From CBFHWY01 sp965659675 (GTDB taxonomy: Bacteria; Bacteroidota; Bacteroidia; Flavobacteriales_G; Salibacteraceae): a stretch of 50,677 bases of DNA. A program made the position numbers and the translations under genes. Below, one piece after another: positions 43,453 through 50,677 of this stretch (positions are counted from its first letter, which is position 1; every line of letters starts with the position of its first letter). The stretch lies in the NCBI GenBank assembly GCA_965659675.1, contig CBFHWY010000008.1:1-50677 (forward strand), read 5' to 3'. The notes beneath the pieces are model-generated. The model ran no database searches. It saw only the letters and a list, made by a program, of their open reading frames with translations, and was not told the origin of the DNA.

Positions 43453-44598
43453 ATGTCTGAGCTGCTGGAAAAATATAGATCGAAACTACTTGAGCCCTTC
43501 AGTAAGGAGCATGAGTGTTTCTTGTATTGGAAAGGGAGAGTTGGTTTGTACGCTATCCTGAAAGCAGCTGGAGTAGGAGAGGGGGATGAGGTCATATTGC
43601 CTGCATTTACTTGTGTGGTAGTCCCCAACGCCATTATCTATCTCAAAGCCAAACCTGTTTATGTCGACATTCAGAGAACCAGTTTAAACGCAGGTTTTGA
43701 GGATATTCGTAAAGCGAGAACAGATCGGACTAAGGCCGTTATCGTACAAAACACTTTTGGCCTAAGTTCTGAATTAGATCAAATTTCAACCTGGTGTCGA
43801 CAAGAAGGAATATTAAGCATTGAAGATTGCACCCATGGATATGGTGGCCAATTCAAGTCTAAACCCAATGGTTCATTTTGTGATGCCGCGTTTTACTCTA
43901 GTCAATGGAATAAGCCATTTTCAACAGGAATAGGGGGCTTTGTGATCACGGCCCATGACGAGCATAAGCAAGGATTAAGAGAACTTTCAAAGAAATTGAT
44001 CACGCCATCATGGACTGAGCGCTTGAGTTTGAGCTTGCAGTATTTTGCGAAAGAGAAGCTACTTACTGATGCCAACTATTGGAATCTATTGAGGCTCTAC
44101 AGGAGATTGACCAAAGCTGGGCTTCTTACAGGTTCTTCTTCTGGGACAGAGATTGAGAATACTGCTATGCCTCAGGACTACTTCAAAGCTTTTAGTGAAG
44201 TACAGGCTCGAAAGGGCATCAAAGAATTAAAGCACCTGGATCAGGTCATTGACCAGAGAAAACAGGCAGCTCATACTTACACCGAATTTTTAGAGAAACA
44301 TGGGAAATATCATGTGATTTCGGAACTACATCGGGATCACAGTTTTTTAAAATATCCGATTCTGGTAAAAGAGCGAGAGAACTTTTTCAAGCTGGCTGAA
44401 GCTGCTAAAATACGACTGGGAGATTGGTTTATTTCCCCTTTACACCCCGTAAAAGGAGATCTGAGTCCATGGTTCTTTGATCGAAACGAGTTCCCAGTAT
44501 CAAATGAAGTGTCATCGCAGATCGTAAATTTACCTTTAAAGGTAGATTTAAATAAGGTTCAGCGTTTTTTAGAAAAACATATTGATCAATTGTTGTGA
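43453..44598 (+). CDS. DegT/DnrJ/EryC1-type aminotransferase, divergent
   Basis: 381-residue PLP enzyme. The PLP fold is shown by VGEGDEVILPAFTCVVVPNAI, SIEDCTHGYGG (cofactor Asp) and FYSSQWNKPFSTGIGG, whose Lys is in the Schiff-base position. It would aminate a keto sugar nucleotide, but the sequence is divergent and the active-site loop differs from the usual SF-x-x-x-K form, so another PLP reaction is possible. It ends in a GTGA overlap with the O-antigen ligase-like gene. Confidence 0.83.
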   Translation: MSELLEKYRSKLLEPFSKEHECFLYWKGRVGLYAILKAAGVGEGDEVILPAFTCVVVPNAIIYLKAKPVYVDIQRTSLNAGFEDIRKARTDRTKAVIVQNTFGLSSELDQISTWCRQEGILSIEDCTHGYGGQFKSKPNGSFCDAAFYSSQWNKPFSTGIGGFVITAHDEHKQGLRELSKKLITPSWTERLSLSLQYFAKEKLLTDANYWNLLRLYRRLTKAGLLTGSSSGTEIENTAMPQDYFKAFSEVQARKGIKELKHLDQVIDQRKQAAHTYTEFLEKHGKYHVISELHRDHSFLKYPILVKERENFFKLAEAAKIRLGDWFISPLHPVKGDLSPWFFDRNEFPVSNEVSSQIVNLPLKVDLNKVQRFLEKHIDQLL

Positions 44599-45788
44599 TT
44601 CCTGTTAAGCGCTATAATCAAATCCAGTTTTATCTGTGTGCAGCCTTTCTGATTGCCCTACCGAATGCCCCCGATCACATTAAAGTGGGCTCGTTGATCC
44701 TTTTCATCTCCATAATTCTGTCAGTTTTTCAATTCAAACATTTTAAAGCGCATTGGAAGAACTACTCCTGGCTCTTATTGGTTCTCCCTATCTGGTTCCT
44801 TGTGAAACTCCTCGGGTTTTTTCCGGCGGAAGACGATGCTATGGCATGGCGATCGGTCTTCCTCAAACTACCCTTCTTGTTCTTTCCACTTATATTTCTT
44901 TCGTGGTCTCCAGAGAAGCAGCTTCGGGATCAACTTTTGAATGTTTTCTTCTATGCCTGCTTGATCGCAGTAGGGGTAAACTTCTTTTACGCTATCGTAA
45001 GGGTCTATGTATTTAAGGACCTGGTCTATTTGACCTACTCAAAGCTATCACCTTCCATTGATCCAGCCTATTTAGGCATGTACCTGAACTTTGCCTTTAG
45101 CATTGGCGTTCTAAAACTTAAACAGCGTTCTTTCAAGTCCGTCAGAATATATTCCTCCCTCAGCCTTATGGCTATTTTCATCCTTCTTTTGCTTTCCCGT
45201 AACGCCATACTCTTTCTTGGCTTCAATATCTTATTCCTGAGCTTTATGTTGCTTCGTTCAAAGAAGTGGACTCAGTTCTTTAGCTTGATGCTAGTGTTAC
45301 TCTTCGTATCAGGGCTTGTTTCTCAAAATGATCGGGTTAGAACCCGAATGAAAAGCGCTTTGGACTTCTTTAACCTCGATAAAGAGGAATATGTCACAAA
45401 TTCCATGGGTCTTCGATTCCTGGTTTGGGAAAACAGCATCGAGGTGATCAATTCAAACCTGGGCTTTGGTGTGGGTTCAGGTTTCGAACGTGAAGAGCTC
45501 TCAGAGAAGTTTGAAGAAAAAGGCCTTGATAAACCACAAAGGGAATATTACAACACGCACAATCAGTTTCTGCAAACTGCGCTTGCCCACGGAATTCCAG
45601 GTATTCTATTGATCCTTGTTTGCTTCATCGCTCCTTTTGCGATGTCCTCAATCCCCGACTACCGCATATTTCTATGGTTTTTGACACTTTGCTTTGTGAG
45701 TTTCTTTACCGAGAGCATGCTCGAGCGTCAGGCTGGAGTCTTTTTCTTTGCCTTTTTCTACCCTTTATTTGTTAAACGATATGATTAA
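44595..45788 (+). CDS. O-antigen ligase/polymerase-like membrane protein
   Basis: 397 residues, about ten membrane helices. The large periplasmic loop ends with YYNTHNQFLQTALAHGIPGILLIL, the Wzy_C/WaaL signature with its catalytic-type His. It either polymerises repeat units or ligates the chain to its acceptor; the two cannot be told apart here. GTG 44595 lies inside the upstream stop. It overlaps the next gene by 8 nt. No flippase (Wzx) was found in the window. Confidence 0.88.
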   Translation: MIPVKRYNQIQFYLCAAFLIALPNAPDHIKVGSLILFISIILSVFQFKHFKAHWKNYSWLLLVLPIWFLVKLLGFFPAEDDAMAWRSVFLKLPFLFFPLIFLSWSPEKQLRDQLLNVFFYACLIAVGVNFFYAIVRVYVFKDLVYLTYSKLSPSIDPAYLGMYLNFAFSIGVLKLKQRSFKSVRIYSSLSLMAIFILLLLSRNAILFLGFNILFLSFMLLRSKKWTQFFSLMLVLLFVSGLVSQNDRVRTRMKSALDFFNLDKEEYVTNSMGLRFLVWENSIEVINSNLGFGVGSGFEREELSEKFEEKGLDKPQREYYNTHNQFLQTALAHGIPGILLILVCFIAPFAMSSIPDYRIFLWFLTLCFVSFFTESMLERQAGVFFFAFFYPLFVKRYD

Positions 45789-46860
45789 ACAACTCACAGT
45801 CATTGGAGCACGGCCTCAATTCATAAAAGCCAGCGCTCTGAGCCGCAGTATTGCTAAGACGGACAAAATCAGTGAGTGCATAGTACATACAGGTCAGCAT
45901 TTTGATCGCAACATGTCAGAGGTTTTCTTTGAGCAGATGGAAATTCCAAAACCTGATTATAATTTGGGGATAAACTCGATGAAGCATGGTGCCATGACTG
46001 GTAACATGATGATCGAATTGGAAAAAGTTGTTGAGCATGAAAAGCCTGATATCTTATTGGTATATGGAGATACAAACTCTACCCTGGCTGGAGCATTGGT
46101 CGCCAGTAAACTTCATATTCCAGTAGCACACGTCGAGGCGGGACTAAGAAGCTTTAATAATCAAATGCCTGAGGAGATCAATAGGATCCTGACCGACCGC
46201 ATATCAGACCTGTTGTTTTGTCCAACTCAAATTGCTGTGGATAACCTAAAGCAAGAAGGTTTTGATTCGTTTCAATCGAGGGTGATAAGAACGGGTGATG
46301 TGATGTACGACTCTGCCATGCACTTTGTAAATCTAGTTGATCAGGAGAAAGTGTTAAAGCATCTAGGAATTGACGATGACTTTGTGCTTTCTACGATCCA
46401 TCGAGCTGAGAATACAGATAGTTCGATAAAACTAAAGTCCATTGTTGAACAGCTCAATGCAGTGCATCGCGAAATGCAGCTTGTATTACCATTACATCCC
46501 AGAACAAAGGCTGCAATCGAAAGAGAAGGGCTGGAGCTTGAGGTCAAGATCATTGAGCCTCAGGGTTACCTTGAAATGTTGGCATTGCTCAAAAATGCCA
46601 AAATGGTGATTACTGACTCGGGTGGACTCCAAAAGGAAGCATACTTCTTTAAAAAGTACTGTTTAACGGTTAGAGATCAAACCGAGTGGCTTGAACTGAT
46701 CGATCATGGGGTAAATGAATTGGTGGATCCCCTTGATAACGGTTTGATTGAAGCATTTAAAAGAGCAAGCGGGGAACAAAAGGACTTTCCTGAAGCTTTA
46801 TATGGTAGAGCAGATGCTGCAGAACTCATAATCAGTGAAATAATCAAAGAACTCAGCTAG
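45781..46860 (+). CDS. wecB: UDP-N-acetylglucosamine 2-epimerase, non-hydrolysing (WecB/WbpI type)
   Basis: 359-residue epimerase making UDP-ManNAc-type sugars. The N-terminal VIGARPQFIKASAL, VHTGQHFDRNMSEVFF, LVYGDTNSTLAGAL, HVEAGLRSFN and the C-terminal VITDSGGLQKEAYFF are all present. The ARPQFIKA form is like WbpI/WlbD, which epimerise the 2,3-diacetamido uronic acid, so given the WbpB-like gene its substrate may be that rather than UDP-GlcNAc. Start by homology at ATG 45781, overlapping the upstream gene by 8 nt. Confidence 0.92.
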   Translation: MIKQLTVIGARPQFIKASALSRSIAKTDKISECIVHTGQHFDRNMSEVFFEQMEIPKPDYNLGINSMKHGAMTGNMMIELEKVVEHEKPDILLVYGDTNSTLAGALVASKLHIPVAHVEAGLRSFNNQMPEEINRILTDRISDLLFCPTQIAVDNLKQEGFDSFQSRVIRTGDVMYDSAMHFVNLVDQEKVLKHLGIDDDFVLSTIHRAENTDSSIKLKSIVEQLNAVHREMQLVLPLHPRTKAAIEREGLELEVKIIEPQGYLEMLALLKNAKMVITDSGGLQKEAYFFKKYCLTVRDQTEWLELIDHGVNELVDPLDNGLIEAFKRASGEQKDFPEALYGRADAAELIISEIIKELS

Positions 46861-46862
46861 AT

Positions 46863-48074
46863 ATGATACCCTTTTCACCGCCTAGAATGGATCAGAGCAA
46901 CCTCGATGAAGTGAACGACACGCTTCTATCGGGTTGGATCACAACAGGTCCAAAAACCAAAGAATTTGAGAAACGAATCACAAAGTACCTTGGTGCTCAG
47001 GTTACTGTTTGTTTGAACTCTGCCACAGCCGGACTCGAGTTGATGTTGCGATGGTACGGGGTAGGTCCAGGTGATGAAGTGATCGTTCCAGCTTACACAT
47101 ACTGTTCTACAGGTAATGTGGTCCTTCACTGTGGGGCAAAAGTGGTGCTGGTGGATGCAAAGGATGATCTTAATGTCGACCCTGAAGCTATCCGAAAGGC
47201 GATCACAGCAAAAACTAAAGCTGTGATGCCGGTAGATCTGGGTGGCTTTCCTGTGGATTATGACGAGATCAAAGCCATACTTGAGGATGATGATATAAAA
47301 GCGCTCTTTGAACCAAATAACGAACGACAGGAAAAATTAGGGAGACCGCTATTGCTATCTGATTCTGCACATGCCTTTGGTGCTTCTTACAAGGGTCAAA
47401 TGATAGGGAGCATATCAGATGCCCATTGTTTTTCTTTTCATGCCGTAAAGAACCTTTCGACCGCAGAAGGTGGTTGTGTTTGTCTGAATCTACCGGAATC
47501 GTTTGATCACGATGAGATCTATAAATATTTATGTGTCTTGTCATTGCATGGGCAAACCAAAGATGCCCTGGCTAAAACCCAAAAAGGCAACTGGAGATAT
47601 GATATTATCGAACCTGGTTTTAAGTGTAATATGACTGACCTGTCAGCTTCACTCGGGCTGGTGGAATTAGCTCGTTATGAATCTGAGACCCTTCCAAGAA
47701 GAAGAGAGATCATGGAGGCCTATCACGATGCCTTTAAAGATAAAGTCTGGGCGCAATGTCCGGAGTTTCGAACGGATATGAAAAGGTCGTCATATCATCT
47801 TTATATGCTTCGCATTAATGGGATCAAAGAGGAAACCAGAGATCGCATTATTCAGGCCATCTTTGAAAAAGAGGTGTCGGTCAATGTGCACTTTCAGCCT
47901 TTGCCTCTATTTACGGCATACATGAACCTGGGATATGAAATGTCAGATTATCCAAAGGCATTTGATAACTATCAGAGGGAGATCTCATTGCCGATCTATT
48001 ATGACTTGAGTCAAGAAGATCAACAAACAGTGATCGATGCAGTGATCACTTCGGTGGAAGATGAATTAGGATGA
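46863..48074 (+). CDS. DegT/DnrJ/EryC1 sugar aminotransferase
   Basis: 403-residue PLP aminotransferase for amino-sugar synthesis. IPFSPPRMDQSNLDEV, LNSATAGLELML, EVIVPAYTYCSTGNVVLHCG and LLSDSAHAFGA lead to the PLP Lys in SFHAVKNLSTAEGG. PGFKCNMTDLSASLGLVEL and VNVHFQPLPL complete the family. It is a candidate for the WbpE step (C3 amination after WbpB), though a C4 aminotransferase role is equally readable. It overlaps the sugar transferase by ATGA. Confidence 0.93.
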   Translation: MIPFSPPRMDQSNLDEVNDTLLSGWITTGPKTKEFEKRITKYLGAQVTVCLNSATAGLELMLRWYGVGPGDEVIVPAYTYCSTGNVVLHCGAKVVLVDAKDDLNVDPEAIRKAITAKTKAVMPVDLGGFPVDYDEIKAILEDDDIKALFEPNNERQEKLGRPLLLSDSAHAFGASYKGQMIGSISDAHCFSFHAVKNLSTAEGGCVCLNLPESFDHDEIYKYLCVLSLHGQTKDALAKTQKGNWRYDIIEPGFKCNMTDLSASLGLVELARYESETLPRRREIMEAYHDAFKDKVWAQCPEFRTDMKRSSYHLYMLRINGIKEETRDRIIQAIFEKEVSVNVHFQPLPLFTAYMNLGYEMSDYPKAFDNYQREISLPIYYDLSQEDQQTVIDAVITSVEDELG

Positions 48075-48664
48075 TGATTCGATTCTTCGACTTTGTGCTT
48101 TCTTTTTTTGGTCTGCTGTTGCTCAGCCCGTTCTTTGTTTTGATCTCATTGCTTATCATGATCGCCGATCGAGGCCCGGTCTTTTTCCTACAGACCAGAG
48201 TAGGAAAGAAAGGTAAATTGTTCAAAATCATCAAGTTTAGAACAATGCGGACCAATTCAGAGCAAGCTGGCCAGTTGACAGTGGGTAAGGAAGACAAACG
48301 AATTACCTCGATTGGAAAGCTATTGCGGAAATACAAATTTGACGAACTTCCTCAACTGATGAATGTGCTGGGAGGATCCATGAGCATGGTTGGTCCCAGA
48401 CCAGAAGTTCCTAAATATGTTGAAGCCTATACTTCAGAGCAGAAGCGTATTCTAAAGGTGAAACCTGGTATAACAGATATAGCTTCTTTGCGGTTTTTTA
48501 GAGAGAATGAACTTCTATCTAGAAGCGCAGACCCTGAAAGAACCTACATTGAAGATGTAATGCCCAGGAAAATACAGCTCAATTTGGAGTATGTCGAAAA
48601 CAGGAGTCTGTTGACTTACTTTCAAGTGATCTTAAGAACTGTTATAAGAATTCTGACCAGGTAA
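48071..48664 (+). CDS. Undecaprenyl-phosphate sugar phosphotransferase (short, PglC-type)
   Basis: Initiating monotopic phosphoglycosyl transferase of 197 residues. It puts the first sugar-1-phosphate on undecaprenyl phosphate. The re-entrant helix (FDFVLSFFGLLLLSPFFVLI), IKFRTMRTN, KFDELPQLMNVLGGSMSMVGPRPE (in part) and VKPGITDIASLRF are canonical; the Asp-Glu pair in FDEL is the catalytic motif. It lacks the extra membrane domain of WcaJ/WbaP. Last gene of the cluster. Confidence 0.94.
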   Translation: MMIRFFDFVLSFFGLLLLSPFFVLISLLIMIADRGPVFFLQTRVGKKGKLFKIIKFRTMRTNSEQAGQLTVGKEDKRITSIGKLLRKYKFDELPQLMNVLGGSMSMVGPRPEVPKYVEAYTSEQKRILKVKPGITDIASLRFFRENELLSRSADPERTYIEDVMPRKIQLNLEYVENRSLLTYFQVILRTVIRILTR

Positions 48665-49276
48665 CTATTTGCAGTAGGTTTTGATCGGTTCTTGAACTGA
48701 TTCGGCATCTTCGCCCAGGTCTACTGACTTCTGAAGGTCGTCGCAACCGCTTTTGTCTCCCAGTTGGATTTTTACAACCCCACGTTCTGCTAATGCTTCT
48801 TTGTAAGTGGGTTTTGATTCGATAGCCGCATCGAAGTAGGGAAGTGCTTCTTTAGCTTTTCTCATTTTTAGCAGATACATGCCCATTCTATAGTTAGCAA
48901 AAGAGTCAGATGGCTTGATCTGAATCATCTTTTCATACTCGACGCCAGCCTTAGCCCAATCCTGTCGGTGATAGTAAATATCTGCGCGGTATCTATAGTA
49001 GTCAGATTTGCGAGGGTCTTTGCGAAGTAAAGCAGCGAAGTCCTCCAAGGCAGCATCATAGGCTTTCATCCTGTAATTTGAATAAGCCCGATAATAGAGG
49101 GCATTATAAAAGCCAGGTTTGATCTCTAATACTTTGGTCAGGCTTTTTACGGCACCTTCATAGTCCTTCAACTTGAATTGGCAAATGGCCATGTTGAAAT
49201 AGGCCTTATCGTATTCAGGATCAAGTTCGATCGCTTTTTGAAATTCGGCTACAGCTCCATTGAGGTCTCCATTCAA
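48665..49276 (-). CDS. TPR protein; true start unresolved, frame continues to a signal peptide
   Basis: At least 203 residues, four to five TPR units (AVAEFQKAIELDPEYDKAYF, AVKSLTKVLEIKPGFYNALY), ending in a CDDL ... KTYCK tail with paired cysteines. The coordinates begin at the first usual start, TTG 49276, which falls inside the first repeat. In frame upstream (to about 49372) the sequence reads TKLLFILFSFLFSVPIFSQT, a perfect signal peptide with no stop, but with no ATG, GTG or TTG before it. The real start is therefore probably non-canonical, or the gene is altered. The next minus-strand gene upstream is a paralogue. Confidence 0.8.
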   Translation of the reverse strand: MNGDLNGAVAEFQKAIELDPEYDKAYFNMAICQFKLKDYEGAVKSLTKVLEIKPGFYNALYYRAYSNYRMKAYDAALEDFAALLRKDPRKSDYYRYRADIYYHRQDWAKAGVEYEKMIQIKPSDSFANYRMGMYLLKMRKAKEALPYFDAAIESKPTYKEALAERGVVKIQLGDKSGCDDLQKSVDLGEDAESVQEPIKTYCK

Positions 49277-49367
49277 TGCTTTCTTAGCTCCATTATTTGT
49301 GTGGATAACTGCTGTTTGAGAAAAAATCGGAACAGAAAAGAGGAAGCTAAATAGTATGAATAAAAGC

Positions 49368-50087
49368 TTAGTTCTCGCAGTGTGTTGTAATCAATGAAAT
49401 AACTGCATTTGAATTATCTCCCATGTTCAGCGCCTTTTTCAAGTCTGCACATGCTCCTTTAATATTACCTGTGTAAACATAAGCTATGCCACGTTCGGCA
49501 ATAGCATCTCGATAATTGCTTTTGAGGGTTAAAGCCTCGTTAAAGTATTTGATAGCCTCAGTATACTGTTGCTCGTACAGGTAACTTCTTCCCAACTGAT
49601 AGATAAGTATGTGATCTCCGGAGGTCATACTAATCGCTTTTTTGAGATCGGCTCTGCATTTATCGTATTGACGCTCTCTCATGTGAGCCAATCCTCTGTA
49701 CTTCCAGTAATTTGAGTTTTTTGGATCCAATGTGATCAACTTCGAAAAGTCGTCAATTGCGGCATCATACTTTTGGATCTTAAAGGAAACCAGGGCATGG
49801 TGATACCTGGCAAGAATATCATCCGGACCAAATTCGAGCGCTTTGGCAAAATACTTTTCGGCAATGGAATACTTAGACTGCTTGTAGTAAACCAAGCCCA
49901 GCTTGAAATAACTCTTAGGGTAATTAGCATCGATCTGGATAGCGCGTTTGAATAACTCTACCGCACCTCGAGTGTCCCCAGAAATAAGTTTCCGAGATCC
50001 CTCCATGTTCAGCTTCACCACCATCTGACTGAACAGGGCAGTAGTGCTGAGTACCAAAATCAGTATAACAACTAGTCGCTTTAGCAA
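49368..50087 (-). CDS. Secreted TPR repeat protein
   Basis: 239 residues. A signal peptide (LVVILILVLSTTALFSQ) is followed by about five TPR units (AVELFKRAIQIDANYPKSYF, AEKYFAKALEFGPDDILARY, AIDDFSKLITLDPKNSNYWK and so on) and a C-terminal CADLKKALNMGD ... THCEN tail. TPR superhelices bind proteins; partner unknown. It starts with TTG at 50087. The TPR gene downstream on the same strand is a close paralogue with the same tail pattern, so this is a tandem duplication; its stop falls inside the reading frame of the neighbour's signal peptide. Confidence 0.88.
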   Translation of the reverse strand: MLKRLVVILILVLSTTALFSQMVVKLNMEGSRKLISGDTRGAVELFKRAIQIDANYPKSYFKLGLVYYKQSKYSIAEKYFAKALEFGPDDILARYHHALVSFKIQKYDAAIDDFSKLITLDPKNSNYWKYRGLAHMRERQYDKCRADLKKAISMTSGDHILIYQLGRSYLYEQQYTEAIKYFNEALTLKSNYRDAIAERGIAYVYTGNIKGACADLKKALNMGDNSNAVISLITTHCEN

Positions 50088-50240
50088 GTGATGGTGACCT
50101 TAATAGGTGCGAAAAAGTAAAACATTCTCATGAAAAATTCTTACAACTGTGTTTTGTCTGATTCTCCAAGTGCAAATAACGTAATAAATGCGCTCCAAAT
50201 CACAAGAAAATCTTCTCATCTCGTCGATAATTCTTGTCGA

Positions 50241-50677
50241 TTAACCCAATACCTGGTTGATCATACTCACAGAGAATATTGTCAGCAGGAACCAACCGAT
50301 AAAACCTTCCAAAATACACATGTAGCGTGCGATTCCATTGGTAGGTATATCACCGAAGCCAAGCGTTGTAAATGCGTTTAGGCTCAGCGTGATAGCGTTT
50401 AAAATATGAATGAGTGATGAAAAGAAAACAAAAATTGAACCAGCGATCAGAGTTCTTGTTTTTTTCTTATTTCTCAACTCTTTGGCTGATTTGATAATTG
50501 CATTTCTATCAGAAATATCCCATTCCGATGGAAAAAAGAGGTAGCCTAATGAGAATAGCATGATGACCCAAATACTCTTTACAACAGCTTTGGCAGGGTT
50601 GGTACCGTAATCTGTGAAGTAGGAAAGAAAGTCGTTGAGTTTCCATCGGAAATAGCTCTCGAATGTTTTGCTGTTCT
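50241..50677 (-). CDS. Potassium-channel-like membrane protein, N-terminal part cut by window edge
   Basis: The frame is open to the right edge, so the N-terminus is missing; about 145 residues are visible. They show a membrane helix (AVVKSIWVIMLFSLGYLFFP), a second helix (GSIFVFFSSLIHILNAITL), a pore loop with selectivity filter TLGFGDIP and a third helix (CILEGFIGWFLLTIFSVSMI). The TLGFGD filter is of the potassium-channel type (TVGYGD). No cytoplasmic RCK domain follows; the protein ends soon after the last helix (INQVLG). Ion selectivity is inferred from the filter. Confidence 0.85.
   Translation of the reverse strand, partial: NSKTFESYFRWKLNDFLSYFTDYGTNPAKAVVKSIWVIMLFSLGYLFFPSEWDISDRNAIIKSAKELRNKKKTRTLIAGSIFVFFSSLIHILNAITLSLNAFTTLGFGDIPTNGIARYMCILEGFIGWFLLTIFSVSMINQVLG

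Overview
This 50.7 kb window is chromosomal DNA of a Bacteroidota bacterium, most likely a flavobacterium-like organism. The evidence is mutually consistent: type IX secretion (T9SS) C-terminal sorting domains, the gliding genes gldF/gldG, a short primary sigma factor without region 1.1, an E1 alpha/beta fused branched-chain 2-oxoacid dehydrogenase, a TonB-dependent receptor with a carboxypeptidase-like N-terminal domain, and repeated promoter boxes of the Bacteroidota form TAnnTTTG (often without any Shine-Dalgarno). No tRNA, rRNA, insertion sequence, phage or CRISPR array is visible.

Layout. 1-4013: a TonB-dependent receptor (cut by the left edge), then aldo/keto reductase, aat and a hypothetical gene on the plus strand. 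4111-12345 (minus): a T9SS-secreted repeat protein, a sulfotransferase, murQ coupled to an outer-membrane protein, the fused E1 dehydrogenase, and a PadR regulator with its PspC-domain membrane protein. 12394-12842 is a gene-free stretch holding an element bounded by inverted heptamer repeats. 12843-18815: gap, rpoD, htrA (minus), dapF (plus), dnaN (minus). 18929-24794 (minus): DUF4340 protein, gldG, gldF, then feoB/feoA.

24912-32337 (plus) is a tightly overlapped five-gene array: lysC, lysA, a small lipoprotein, a T9SS-secreted beta-propeller and an N-terminal SPOR-domain protein. It faces an M23 peptidase on the minus strand. lysC, lysA, dapF, murQ, SPOR, M23 and zapA together give this region a strong cell-wall flavour. 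After the coiled-coil/zapA pair comes a probable structured RNA (6S-like) with a closing stem and terminator.

35100-48664 is a surface polysaccharide cluster: UDP-sugar epimerase, WbpB-like dehydrogenase, a GT-C-like membrane protein on the opposite strand, a degenerate polysaccharide deacetylase-like protein, glycosyltransferases of families 4 and 2, a FemAB-like acyltransferase, two DegT aminotransferases, an O-antigen ligase/polymerase-like protein, a UDP-GlcNAc 2-epimerase and the initiating phosphoglycosyl transferase. Most genes overlap by 4-14 nt. 48665-50677 (minus): two paralogous secreted TPR proteins and an ion channel cut by the right edge.

The most noteworthy signals are: (i) several genes whose start codon lies only 5-8 nt after a TAnnTTTG box, implying leaderless transcripts; (ii) a TPR gene whose signal peptide is intact but has no usual start codon; (iii) the structured RNA after zapA; (iv) the heptamer-bounded element; (v) the amino-acid/cell-wall coupled array. 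All functional names are from reading motifs by eye; no database search was run.
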